Of a DNA stretch of 64,000 nt, positions 10,400 to 19,994 are shown piece by piece. The stretch covers positions 744,001 through 808,000 of the forward strand of contig JAHDVF020001054.1 of assembly GCA_022606425.2 (NCBI GenBank). The letters are read 5' to 3'. The position numbers and the translations under genes were made by a program. Within the stretch, counting starts at the first letter, position 1. Every line of letters begins with the position of its first letter. The notes beneath the pieces were generated by a model. The model ran no database searches. It saw nothing but the letters and a program-made list of their open reading frames with translations, and had not been told where the DNA came from. The stretch is from Lepidostoma basale. Taxonomy: Eukaryota; Arthropoda; Insecta; Trichoptera; Lepidostomatidae.

Positions 10400-11390
10400 T
10401 TCTTAAATAAAACTCACATTTCTTTCGATGTTTTAAAACCTAGACGAAAAATTTACTCTATCTATCTTTAAAATAACAAGAACATATTGCAAATACACCT
10501 TGTTTATATATTTAAAACATTGCACAACATTTTACATAATTTTGTAACTGGGATTTTGACTGATTTGGAGTAAGTTTATCATTAAAAATCTTAATAACAA
10601 AACGACAAGTTTTGATGTTACAATTAGTTTACTATTTGTGTGAAATCCATACGTTTGTAATGAAATCCATACGTACAAATGTCCCAGTGGTTGATATCAA
10701 AATTTGTTAATCTAAGGAACACAGAATGACACAGTTTATTGTTTATTTTTATATAACCACTAAGTTAGGCTCACCTTAAAAGCAGTGCTGCAAAAGTGAA
10801 GAGACATGATCAGTCTTTATCACCAATATCATCCGTAATAATTATAATCGGATGTTTTCATCTTTGAAGTTATATTATTTCGATGTTTGCCAGATACACA
10901 TACCTACTCGTAGTATGTTCCACGTACACAAAAAACTATGAACTTAAGTCTTGCAGTGTATTGTGCTTCTATAGGACATTTCACTGATTTTTCGTATTAT
11001 CTTGAGGATTTCTAGTGCAGTTTTCCACTTAAACTGACAGCCGAACAAGAGATATCAGTCAAGTGACAGCAACGTTGTGAATGTACCATAAATGTGTTGC
11101 CGATGCAAAAAAAGTGTTGCATACTCAAATAAAATAATTACTGAAAATGAGTAATTGATGCAAAAACTAAATATACTTATATTTTAAAATAATTTGTATC
11201 TGTATCTGAAAAATCTAAATTTTATGATTTTTTGCAATGCGTTTGCAAATTTAAATTTTTTCACTGTAAAATATACAAAGAGCAAGTATTTTCTTGCAAA
11301 TTTCCAAAAAAATGTATAAATTGTTGGATATTGTAAATATTAAAAGTTACTTTATCAGTATTATTGTTACAATCGTGTTGAAGAACTGTT
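10400..11390. other. No gene or recognised repeat
   Basis: AT-rich. A tandem CCATACGTTTGTAATGAAAT / CCATACGTACAAATG partial duplication lies at 10648-10680. Otherwise nothing recognised. Confidence 0.35.
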
Positions 11391-11394
11391 TAAA

Positions 11395-11645
11395 TCATTA
11401 CATTACAACCCAAAAACGATGCAAAGTTTGAAAAAACAGAACAACAAAGGAAATATGCATAGATTTATGTGTATGAAAATATGACAGTTATCACTTCTGC
11501 TCTTATTATCAAGGAGTTCACAAATTCAATAAATCTGCATCTAAAGAGGTTTATCTCTAGGACTATCTCGTTTCAGAAGAACTTTGAAGCGCCTCTGTGC
11601 GGCAATTTGGGGCATAAAATAAAATACGACCTCACCCATAGCACT
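11395..11645 (+). repeat. Foldback family S fragment
   Basis: Shares CGGCAATTTGGGGCATAAAA, a GGAAATATGCATAGA-like block and ATCTCTAGGAC-like sequence with 52870-53160. Right side is lost where LINE-A begins. Confidence 0.6.
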
Positions 11646-11795
11646 ATCATTCGCACCGCATTCACTTTTTATATTTTCATTCGACACTCTATCATACACA
11701 GAATATCCACACATTCGTCTAAGAGATCTCATTTCTACTGCATTTATTCTACTTTCATCCTCCTTTTGCCAGTTCCATGCTTCACTTCTATACAT
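11640..11795 (-). mobile_element. LINE-A internal fragment
   Basis: The minus strand reads YRSEAWNWQKEDESRINAVE, then MRSLRRMCGYSVYDRVSNEN and SECGANDSAM. Confidence 0.75.
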
Positions 11796-11805
11796 CTCTC
11801 TCCGG

Positions 11806-12075
11806 TCTCAATCTAGCGATTGGTCTGCAGCAAGGCGACGCATCTCCTCTTCCACTCCGCTCGATCCTCGGCAACTCTCTTCAACTCCGCATAAGAGGTG
11901 CAGCCCATATCTCGATAAATCTGGTCTAGGTACTCTTGGCGAGGTCGTCCTATGCCAATCGATCCCTCGACCATTCCCTCCAACACATCATGCAGGAAAC
12001 ATTCGTGTCGCAACACATGACCAATCCATCTTGCGCGCCTCTCCGCTATGGTGCTCAACACGTGTCACGTGTTCT
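11806..12075 (-). mobile_element. LINE-F C-terminal tail
   Basis: An 82-codon minus-strand frame contains RRARWIGHVLRHECFLHDVL, EGxxEGxxGIGRPRQEYLDQI, SYAELKRVAEDRAEWKRR. This is a common LINE C-terminus distinct from A-E. Confidence 0.75.
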
Positions 12076-12079
12076 ATAC

Positions 12080-12685
12080 ATAAGGGTCGATTATTTGTTT
12101 TCGATTAATACTGGTTCCATTAACGGTTTTACATCAATATTCATGGTTAAGTTGCTTAAACTTTTCTCTGTGGAATCTCATATTTAAAATGAGGCACAAC
12201 ACAGCCATTGTCCGTTAGTTTCTCGTGATAAACATTTCTCGCTAATTTCACTCGACGCCTCTGCCACCCGAAACTGACTTCACACCACAACTTTTAAATT
12301 CTCTTTGTTTCTTGTCTTGGCTGTTTACTCCGTGCTCAAAGGCGCCAAGTCTCAAACAATATTTCAAAGCATTAATTTAATGTTACTTTGCCCACTTTGT
12401 AGATAAAGCCCGGCGTAAATTGTGTTAGAAGCTAAAGAGATTACTCCGGGCAAAGGAAGAGTTGGGAAATAAATAGGGAGGTAAACAAAAGAGTTCAGTA
12501 GGTATCTACCTGTAATAATTAAGGGCTAAGTACCTACGGCTGCTTTCGTTGCGTTTTATGTGCACAGAATTTCAGAGGAATTATGCGACTACACAAACGT
12601 GTACAACACGTTGGTTTGTTGATTAAAAATGTGATATAACAAAATTAAATTAAAAACAAATTTACAATATAGTTATTACAGAAAT
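12080..12685. other. No gene or recognised repeat
   Basis: Unique-looking. CATTAATTTAATG (homeodomain-like palindrome) at about 12371 and a GC-richer core at 12230-12350. Function unknown. Confidence 0.3.
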
Positions 12686-12689
12686 TATA

Positions 12690-13212
12690 TTTAATATTTG
12701 TCTTCTTCTTCTTTCGGTGCCGTGTCAGGTCCTCCAACATTTGCGATCACTGCATCAAAGGCATTTCTAACCTGCGCCACTTGGAACAGGTTCTGAACCC
12801 TCGTTATTCCTTTCCACAATTTGATGTTCCACAGCCAAGACAGCTGCCTTCTACCAACTCCTCGACGTCCCTCCATTTTACCCATTAATATCAGTTGAAG
12901 GAGGTGGTATTTTTCACCCCTTAGCACATTACCCAAATATGAGACCTTTCTAATTTTCACACTCGACAACGGCTCTCTATTGACTCTGGCTCTCTGTAGT
13001 ACGTCTGCATTACTGACCCTATCGGTCCACGGTATACGGAGCATTCTGCGGTATATCCACATCTCGAACGCTTCCAAGAGTCCAGGTCTCGCAGCCATAT
13101 AGTAGAACAGACCATATACATATAACATTAATCATTCTTTATCGGAGTTTCAAGTTAAGATTATCGTCGCAAAAGAATGTTCTCATTTTATTAAATGCAG
13201 CTCGTGCAACTT
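12690..13212 (-). mobile_element. LINE-B2 (RTE/BovB-type) C-terminus
   Basis: The minus strand from 13212 reads IEVARAAFNKMR then, after a frameshift, VLLYG, EAFEMWIYRRMLRIPWTDRV and SNADVLQRARV, the signature after the RT domain of RTE/BovB-like elements. It ends in GAPKEEEDK-like sequence over a GAAGAAGAAG tail. Confidence 0.8.
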
Positions 13213-13389
13213 CAATTCTGCATTATTTTAATATTTGTACACCTATGAAATGCCATGGAATACCAGATGAACGACGTCCACGAACCCAAAATCCCAAAAC
13301 CACGGAGAGCCAGCTGTAGTTCTGAATCACAGAAGGAGAATCCTGTAATAATAGACTCGTTCTAAGTCTATAAGTTAAAAAAGGACAAC

Positions 13390-13910
13390 GACAACAACAA
13401 ACCATCACGCCGTTTCCCCGCAGGGGTAGGGGCAGAAAGAATGGACCGCCACACTACACTATCCTGACATACCTCTCTAGTTTCCTCCACATTCATATGA
13501 GTCATACATGCACGTCGATTCTTCCGGCTTCTAACATGACCAACCATCAAAATTTGCTTAATTTGGTCATACTACATTTACATCGTTAACGTATATATTT
13601 TTAACCATTCTTTCTTCACCCATGCGCTCCATATGTCCGAACCAACGCAGCGATCCTTTCATAATTTTGTTCATAATACCTTATTTCGCTCTACATTCCT
13701 TTATAATATCAGCATTTGAGATTCTGTCGTACATCGTTCTATCACACATACGTCTTAGGGACCTTATCTCTACCGCATTTATTCTGCTCTCGTCCTTCTT
13801 CTGCCAGTTCTGTGCTTCGCTTCCGTACATAAGGGTTGGGACCAGAACTCCATTGTGAACGGCCATCTTCGCTTTCATTGATAAAATCTTATTTCCAATA
13901 ACTATTTTAA
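13390..13910 (-). mobile_element. LINE-A 3' part, interrupted by a foldback
   Basis: Runs from a (GTT)n-type tail and the GGGGAAACGGCGTGATGG end back to MAVHNGVLVPTLMYGSEAQN and into the SMKAKMAVH block. The foldback at 13911-14138 splits it; the element resumes at 14139. Two or three frameshifts. Confidence 0.8.
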
Positions 13911-14001
13911 ACATTTAAAAAAAAATTATTTGTATTGAAAATAAAATCAAACAAAATCACTGTACTTTGTATTTCACCACTATGCGGTTATTTTAATTGC
14001 T

Positions 14002-14033
14002 GACTAGTTTCGCTTGTACCCAAGCTTCATCAG
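14002..14033 (-). ncRNA. Hammerhead-ribozyme-like motif, intact core
   Basis: Minus strand: CTGATGA, A, stem II GCTTG/CAAGC (5 bp, loop GGTA), GAA, stem III ACTAGT, C, giving a GUC triplet. The partner arm at 14053-14084 repeats it as TTGAGGA with the same stems. Confidence 0.6.
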
Positions 14034-14052
14034 GGCTTCGTAATAACCGTTA

Positions 14053-14084
14053 TTGAGGAAGCTTGGGTACAAGCGAAACTAGTC
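14053..14084 (+). ncRNA. Hammerhead-like motif, right arm copy
   Basis: TTGAGGA (C3 to U), A, GCTTG-GGTA-CAAGC, GAAACTAGTC. Stem II and the cleavage region are intact; one core base is changed. Confidence 0.5.
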
Positions 14085-14138
14085 GGCAATTAAAATAACC
14101 GCACAGTGGTGAAAAACAAAGTACAGTGTTTTTATTTT

Positions 14139-14205
14139 AACTATTTTTAAGCTCCATTCACTTGGTTACCCGCACCAACCCTTCTTAAAGAAAGAGAAAC
14201 GATTA
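14139..14205 (-). mobile_element. LINE-A continuation after the foldback
   Basis: CATTCACTTGGTTACCCGCA and CCAACCCTTCTT continue the minus-strand LINE-A sequence seen uninterrupted at 2.71-2.80 kb. Confidence 0.65.
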
Positions 14206-14325
14206 TTTCTCCTTCTTTAAGATTTTGTTCATTATTTAATGCAACAAGAGTATTTAACTAACAAGGGGAGGGCACGACATAGGAAATTTACTTAGGGATG
14301 GGATTTTGCAGGAATATAATAACCC

Positions 14326-14662
14326 CTAAGAGTCGTCCATAGTCAAAGTAAGAAAGTGCAATAGCCAGCCACTTTAGAGAAAAAAACATTTAAACATTTC
14401 ACCCTTGCTTTCGTATTAGAAATTTCTCCACTAGTTTCAAAATAGCTAGGTAGCTGAGCGGTTAGCTTGCATTCTTTATTTTGCTGACCGACTGGTCTTC
14501 TGTTCAAATCCCACATTTGCATTTTTTTTTTCAAATTAATTATAGACATATTTTTTTTACATTTTTTTATATACCAACGTTATATAATTCGTTTAAATGT
14601 TTTACTATATAGAAATTGGCTAGCTATTGCACATTTTTACTTTGACTATGGACGATTCTTAG
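14326..14662. mobile_element. MITE with ~45-bp terminal inverted repeats
   Basis: Left end CTAAGAGTCGTCCATAGTCA is mirrored at the right end (ACTATGGACGATTCTTAG), and the match continues through GTGCAATAG-C-AGCCA. No transposase frame. A tRNA-like sequence sits inside. Confidence 0.65.
14449..14525 (+). repeat. tRNA-like sequence inside the MITE
   Basis: TAGCTGAGCGGTTAGC fits a pol III A box, and CTGTTCAAATCCC 50 nt later fits a B box. There is no good acceptor stem, so a SINE head or tRNA relic is more likely than a functional tRNA. Confidence 0.45.
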
Positions 14663-14756
14663 AGAGTACTACAATCCCACGAAATTCCATTCTGAAATCA
14701 TTTTCCTATGCCGTGTCCTTCCCTTGTAAGTACTAAGATATAATCTAGAAATCAGT

Positions 14757-15150
14757 TAAATAACTAACTAACTAACCATCACGCCGCCTCTCCGAAGGGG
14801 TAGGCAGAAAGAATGGACTGCCACACTTTTCTTTCCTGACATATTTCTCTCGTTTCCTCAACATTCATACATTATGTCATGCACGCGGGTCGATTTCTCT
14901 GACCCTCACTTGACCGACTTTCAATATTTGATTTATTTGATCGTGCCACGTTTCCTCGGTCTTCCTCTATTTCTGGTTCCCCTAACATGGTGAACTTATG
15001 TATTTTTTTACCGTTCTTTCTTTATTCATTATTTTCATATCTCTAGACCATCTTAATGATCATTTCATTATTTTGTTCTTAACACCAACATTCGTACCGC
15101 ATTCACTTCTTGTATTTTATATAGATATATCTCATGCAGCTTTTAAGTAT
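14757..15150 (-). mobile_element. LINE-A 3' part
   Basis: Begins at the (TTAG)n tail (AACTAACTAACTAACC at 14762) and includes the NRRACMT, NGTRNRG and RWFGHME-like segments with several frameshifts. Confidence 0.75.
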
Positions 15151-15784
15151 GATTATAGAGAAATACATTGCAAAAATCTTTATTAAACAAATCTAAAATA
15201 AGTGTGAATAAAACAAACAATAAAAAATAAATAAAAAATTCGTTTATCATAATCTCGACTGTACCCTCAATAAAGAAGCACAATTCTACGCACGTAGAGT
15301 TAAGGCCATCCTATTCCTTTGAAATTTTCTTTTGTCGCCATTTTCCCTTTTCCTGCCTCTCTCACCTCCCCAGCATCGCCCTCCCCCTTCAAAAGGGTTA
15401 GAAAGTCCCTGGCGATAGAATAATATCAACTTGTAGTGTCTGGGGGTCAGAATAAGGAAGGGTCGAACCTTTTTCGGGTCAGGATATTAAAGGATGTACC
15501 TTTTATTTGATCGAGTAAACATGAATAAATATGAACCGAAATATGAAGATTCCGAAATCCTGGGGCGGTTTATGGGAATTAAATATTTCATGGTTTTCAC
15601 ATTATTGTTTTTATATATATTTTACATATGTTATATGGACTATAAAATAATCTGAAACTGGATTTTAAATACGCACAAAAACGTCCATAGTAAATTACTG
15701 TGTTTTAAAGGTCCTTACTTACTTATTAATAATATTCTTGTAAATAAACAGAAAATAAACTTTGAAAGCATTTTTAATAACTTT
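15151..15784. other. No gene or recognised repeat
   Basis: The segment 15280-15500 is pyrimidine-rich, with CCTCTCTCACCTCCCCAGC resembling a 3' splice site, but no supported exon follows. Confidence 0.3.
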
Positions 15785-15985
15785 ATTAATATTCTTCTTC
15801 TTCGCGTGCCGTATCAGATCCCCCTGGGGTTGGCAATCACTCCGGCGAAGGCTTCTCTATCTTGCGCAACCCGGAACAGCTCCCCCACATGTCTCATCCC
15901 GGTCCAGTCTCTTATGTTGCACAGCCAAAACGTTAGTCTTCAACCAGGACCACGCTGCCCCTTAATTTTTCCCATCAGTATTAGT
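15785..15985 (-). mobile_element. LINE-B2 3' tail
   Basis: Corresponds to the last ~200 nt of the 12.7-13.2 kb element; GTTGGCAATCACTCCGGCGA and a TTCTTCTTC tail are visible on the plus strand. Confidence 0.65.
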
Positions 15986-16038
15986 TATTATATATTTTAT
16001 ACTAATATTGACGACGTTATTAATATTGTTAATATTGA

Positions 16039-16285
16039 CAACCTTCGTGGCCGAGTGGTAAGTGCATTGACTGCCACGCCGGAGGTTCCGGGGTCGATTC
16101 CCGCGAGGGCAGCGTGATTGTCACACTGTCTTTGGTCTGGTGTTTAATTCACGTGACAATAATGGCGATAGATCGGCTACCTATCACATGTCAATAGAAT
16201 CACTATGATACTATAATACCCTTTACATCGATTTGGCTCATCCTGTCATGATGTAAGAGCGATTGAACCAAAAATTAATTATTAT
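16039..16285 (+). repeat. SINE-1 (tRNA-derived)
   Basis: A box TGGCCGAGTGGTAAG and B box GGGTCGATTCCC are 36 nt apart. The body has GTCACACTGTCTTTGGTCTG, ATTCACGTGACAATAATGG and CTACCTATCACATGTC, ending in TTACATCGATTTGGCTCATC. Confidence 0.8.
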
Positions 16286-16309
16286 TATAATAATAATATT
16301 TCATTTATA

Positions 16310-16402
16310 ATAGTAAACACGGTTGCCGAGTGGTTTAACTTGGATTTAATTTATGTAAATTCTACAAATTTGTCACTATTTATATAAATTAAATCCAAAT
16401 AA
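16310..16402 (+). repeat. tRNA-like head with hairpin
   Basis: CGGTTGCCGAGTGGTTTAAC looks like a SINE A box. It is followed by an inverted repeat, TTGGATTTAATTTAT / ATAAATTAAATCCAA, at 16340-16400. Confidence 0.4.
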
Positions 16403-16404
16403 AA

Positions 16405-16680
16405 CAGCTATCCCAGATATCCCTCCATCTTTTTGGTGGTCTTCCCGGGATACGGTAGTCAACGGGGATCTGATACATCACAACGTGTATGATTCTGGAA
16501 CGATCCATCCTCTGCATGTGCGCATACCAGTGTCTTCTGCTTATATCTGACAATATCTTCCATCTTAGTTTTCGCGGATAGCCGTATTTTTCACTCTATC
16601 TCAAACTGTCTGGCTATTATCCTCAGCCTCTGCATCTCTGCCACCCGCACCTTAGGTTTCTTTCTTGTGTTATTGTCAGT
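16405..16680 (-). mobile_element. LINE-G C-terminal tail
   Basis: On the minus strand ARxxRxR..GHVxRM-like and PRRPPKRWRD-like blocks resemble the copies at 16.74-17.11, 32.0-32.5, 47.0 and 53.4 kb. Degenerate. Confidence 0.55.
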
Positions 16681-16736
16681 TAAAATTACTAATAAAGCGT
16701 ATTTATTTAAGTTATTTGTGCATTATATATTCTTTG

Positions 16737-17112
16737 ACTTCTTCTTCCTCTTAGTTTAGGTTGTATGACCTGTTTGTGATGGTGAGTTGTCCTGGAATGA
16801 TGATGTCCAGCCATCTCTCTATCTTTTTGGCGGTCTTCTTGGTAGTCTCATGGTGCTCAGGTTTTCATCTTTAACAATTTTTTCAATTCTTGTATTCTCC
16901 ATGCGGTCCACGTGGTCACTCCAAAAGCGCCTTCTGCCTCTTCCCCGTCTCACTTTGTCCTCAACACCACATACAGACCTTATCGTTTTATTTCTTATCC
17001 GATCTCTGAGGGTTTTGCTTGCGATGGAGCGTGCATTATATATTAAAATGAATTTCCATATTAGGATTTTCGGAGATATCATCGTGAATCTGTATAATTT
17101 TTCAACCACAAA
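16737..17112 (-). mobile_element. LINE-G C-terminal tail
   Basis: A 96-codon minus-strand frame includes ARSIASKTLRDRIRNKTIRS, WSDHVDRMENTRIEKIV and LPRRPPKR. A TTCTTCTTCCTC tract on the plus strand marks the 3' end. Confidence 0.72.
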
Positions 17113-17124
17113 GATTTAAAAAAA

Positions 17125-17310
17125 TATGTTTAAACACTTTTTTAATACTTTGTATAAAAAACACTTTATTATGAGCAAGTAGCGCCAACCAGTTTCACTC
17201 TGTAGCGAGCTTCTTCAGGGGTATATGTACAAAAAACAGATTGTGTATAACCCTAAAGAAGCTCGCTATGCGCTACTTATTCATAATAATGTGGTTTTTA
17301 ATACTTAAAT
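17125..17310. repeat. Hammerhead foldback, GCTC type
   Basis: Arms of about 75 nt: ACACTTTATTATGAGCAAGTA near 17161 is mirrored by TACTTATTCATAATAATGTG near 17275. The loop contains TATATGTACAAAAAACAG. Confidence 0.65.
17187..17218 (-). ncRNA. Hammerhead-like motif
   Basis: Minus strand: CTGAAGA, A, stem II GCTC/GAGT (one G-U), GAA, stem III ACTGGT, T, giving a GUU triplet. CC/GG closes stem I. The mirrored arm has lost GAAA. Confidence 0.5.
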
Positions 17311-17504
17311 AATAAATTGTAAGTATTTAATAACACCCGGTTTTGGCCTCTTACCGAATACAAAGATTTTTATATTATTATATTCTCTGATAGATTTAAT
17401 CCAAGGAATTGGTTGGCAGCAAAGTGTAATATTTCTGCTGTTTTTTGAGATACCAATTAGACCTTTAAATCTGGTAGTTTCCTGACGATTTCTACATGTA
17501 TATA

Positions 17505-17595
17505 CAGCAGGTTATTTGAACCCTAATACTGCATACAACTTTTTAGGTATTGATTCTCATGACATGTGATAGGTAACTAATCTATCGCCCGATCA
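17505..17595 (-). repeat. SINE-1 3' fragment
   Basis: Plus-strand GTTATTTGAACCCTAATAC and TGACATGTGATAGGTAACTA are the reverse of the SINE-1 distal body. Confidence 0.6.
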
Positions 17596-17799
17596 GTTAC
17601 GCTCGCTATATATAATATTATTAATAAATTCGGAAAATCAAAAGAATAAATTAGTTAGGAGTACAATTCGAAATTTTCTGAAATGACGTCGATATATCAT
17701 ACAACACAAGTTTACCTCAAAAACTTCGGTAGCTCAGCATGCCAGCCAAGAAAATAAATTGATCACCACTACACACAACTAACACATCTTGTAGTTCAT

Positions 17800-18012
17800 A
17801 CAACGCAGCGGGGCTTTTGAAACGTCAAATGGAATCCATAGACGCCATAAATCTTCGGCTGCGTTCGCTCCCCACCGCGTGTTGTCTATGGCCGCCGAAA
17901 AAAGATGGCCGCCGCCGTTTGCGCGGGAGAATCCGGCGGGAAGCGGGTGACAGCCCCGCCCCGCCCTAAACGGGAATTAAACGACCAAACTGAATCTGCG
18001 CGCGTTTATACA
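17800..18012. promoter_or_regulatory. CpG-rich block with YY1-like and GC-box motifs
   Basis: Abrupt GC-rich island in AT-rich DNA, not matching any repeat here. It holds AAGATGGCCGCCGCC (YY1/Pleiohomeotic-like), a second ATGGCCGCC, CCCCGCCCCGCCC (GC box) and GCGCGCG. Candidate promoter or Polycomb-type element within or upstream of Hr51. No exon or TATA box was identified. Confidence 0.4.
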
Positions 18013-18039
18013 CAGAGATGTGCGGATCAATCCGCCACA

Positions 18040-18378
18040 CCTGCTATCCGCTGAGCTGGTACAGGCTGGTTGGAAAAAACACGTTCATTAATCAATACAT
18101 CATCCAACTAAGACTTATCAGAACCAATCTACCTCTGGTGACTGCTGAACGTGGTCTCCTCGGAGATCGACGTCTTTCATGTTAGTGAAAGTACGTTCAG
18201 GGGGCAAATACTATTGACTTTAGAAAGTGTCTTGTCTTCCTAATGTCGAACCATCTCTAATGCGTTCCTGGTACTTTGTTGTATTTTTATAATATTTTAC
18301 CTGTACTTATTAGATGCCTTAAACATTTTCCTGTTTGTAATGTCTATTGAGTTAATAAACTGATTTGATTTGATTTGA
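18040..18378 (+). mobile_element. LINE-T 3' tail
   Basis: Carries RTNLPLVT-like coding remains, then the 3' UTR block ATGTCGAACCATCTCT, CCTTAAACATT, AATAAACTGATTTG and a (TTTGA)n tail. 5'-truncated insertion. Confidence 0.7.
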
Positions 18379-18548
18379 ATTCTGGAGAGTATCCTGTCTT
18401 CCTAATGTTGAACCATCTCTCATGGGTTTCTGGTAGTAAACTATACACAATATATTATTTTACATGTTCTCAATAGATGCCTTAAAAATAAATTTTGTAA
18501 TGTCTGTTAATGAAATAAACTTCTTTGATTCGATTTGATTTGATTTAT
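18379..18548 (+). mobile_element. Second LINE-T tail in tandem
   Basis: Repeats the 3' UTR portion from GAGAGTATCCTGTCTTCC to a new (TTTGA)n tract directly after the first copy's tail. Confidence 0.65.
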
Positions 18549-18587
18549 AATAAATAGTGATCTTGTGTTGACCCTTATTTATAACAA

Positions 18588-18735
18588 CCTTCGTAACGAG
18601 TAGTAAGTATTATGACTGTCACACTGAAGGTAGTGTGATTCCCGGCGATGGTAGTGTGATTGTCACACTGTTTTTGATCTGGTGTAGAATTCACGTGACA
18701 GTAAAATGACGATAGAGAATCATAAAATAAATAGG
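18588..18735 (+). repeat. SINE-1, head degenerate
   Basis: CAACCTTCGTAACGAGTAGTAAG replaces the usual A box. GTGTGATTCCCGGCGATGG is followed by the standard GATTGTCACACTG body. Confidence 0.6.
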
Positions 18736-18764
18736 TAAAACCCGAATGTCATAAAAAAAAGAGT

Positions 18765-18925
18765 ACCAGAAAAGTTTGAGAGAGAGCGAGAGTCAACAAC
18801 GTGCGTGCATGACGCAATATATGAATGTAGAGGAAGCGAGAGAAGTATGTCAGTATAGAACAATGTTGCGGTCCATTATTTCTGCCTACCCTTCCAAAGA
18901 GACGTTATGATATTTAGTTAGTAAT
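18765..18925 (+). mobile_element. LINE-A 3' terminus
   Basis: GTGCATGACGCAATATATGA, GAGGAAGCGAGAGAAGTATG and a decayed CTGCCTACCCTTCC end with TTTAGTTAG. Confidence 0.65.
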
Positions 18926-18984
18926 AGAGAGAGTGATTAATACTTCGATTCTTTGCGAAAATTATTTGAAATGCATGCAAAGAA

Positions 18985-19405
18985 TTTTTTTCGAGAAAGA
19001 ATGAATGAAGAAATTATATGTTAACGTTGTAAATGGAACAAGAACATTTTCGACCTTCGTTGCCACTCTGCCGAGTGGTAAAAGCTCTGACTTCCATACC
19101 GAAGGTCCCGGGTTCGATTCCCGGCGATGGCAACGTGGTTGTCACACTGTCTTTGGTCTGGCTTAGATTGAAATGGCGATAGATTGGCTACCTATCACAT
19201 GTTATGAGAATCAATATAATAGCTTAAATAAATTTGGGTTTAAACGACCTGTTGTATAAAATAAATAAATAGAGGAAGCTGTGGCAAGATCAAATCAATT
19301 AAATATCGGCCATGCGAGCAGTTAGAGAAAAAGACATGCATGCATGACTCGATGTATGAATATTGAGGAATCATGAGAAGTATGTCGGGAAAGAGTTACA
19401 TTGTC
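18985..19405 (+). mobile_element. LINE-A 3' fragment split by SINE-1
   Basis: GAATGAATGAAGAAATTATATG to GGAACAAGAAC is followed by SINE-1 (19055-19265). The LINE then resumes at AATAGAGGAAGCTGTGGCAAG and runs to the CMNIEES region. Confidence 0.65.
19055..19265 (+). repeat. SINE-1, well preserved, nested in LINE-A
   Basis: A box TGCCGAGTGGTAAAAGC and perfect B box GGGTTCGATTCCC, then the standard body ending with GACCTGTTGTATAAAATAA. Clearest tRNA-type promoter of the family here. Confidence 0.8.
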
Positions 19406-19409
19406 TTAG

Positions 19410-19990
19410 TAAGTTAGTTACATTATCGACATTTTTTGTTGTAAAAAATCCTTCAGTATATTTGTCAAATTATCATAAACCTTGATACTATTGTGATCGT
19501 TTTGTGTTCCAAGAAGATGTCAATTTGGCCGCCATTTTTATTTGGCAGTCATTTCATGAGTCCATCGGGGTTATCAATAACCAACACTGTACGGATGCCT
19601 TCGTTTGCAGTATAAAAACAATTGATCTTATACTGCGGTTGTCTATATATGCAGCAGAAACAGATAGACCCAGTTCATCATTATATAACGTACAATTTAG
19701 TAATAAAAGATGAAAATAAAAAGATTTATAAGATACTTTCAGATATTAACTGCAAATGTAGTCGAAACCATTTTTTTCACTGCAAATGCAGCCAGTGGCA
19801 CTACAGGGGTTAAGAGACAAAAATCAAAAGAACTAAAAAGTATCATCGTACATAAAATGCATCTTGTTTTAGAGTTTCCATTGTTAGGCTTACACGTATA
19901 TATGTGGTTCGCGAGGAAGGATCTTATCAAATCAGAAAGGACTAGGTAAATATGTATTGTCGATGTTTGATTGGAAGACTATCACTGCAA
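19410..19990. other. No gene or recognised repeat
   Basis: Two near-repeats, ACTGCAAATGTAGTCGAAAC and ACTGCAAATGCAGCCAGTGG, occur at 19749 and 19780. No exon recognised. Confidence 0.3.
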
Positions 19991-19994
19991 CTGA

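Larger units (their letters stand above)
13911..14138. repeat. Hammerhead foldback, GCTTG type, with target duplication
   Basis: Two ~90-nt inverted arms around a ~25-nt loop. AACTATTTTAA at 13900-13910 and AACTATTTTTAA at 14139-14150 flank it as an 11-12 bp target duplication inside LINE-A. Each arm carries a hammerhead-like core facing the centre. Outer arm ends match CACTGTACTTTG and GTGGTGAAAAACAAAG of the 37-kb copy. Confidence 0.75.

Noticed and set aside
16039..16120. Functional tRNA gene
   Set aside because: A and B boxes are present but this is the head of SINE-1, repeated about a dozen times with a long non-tRNA body and no proper cloverleaf.
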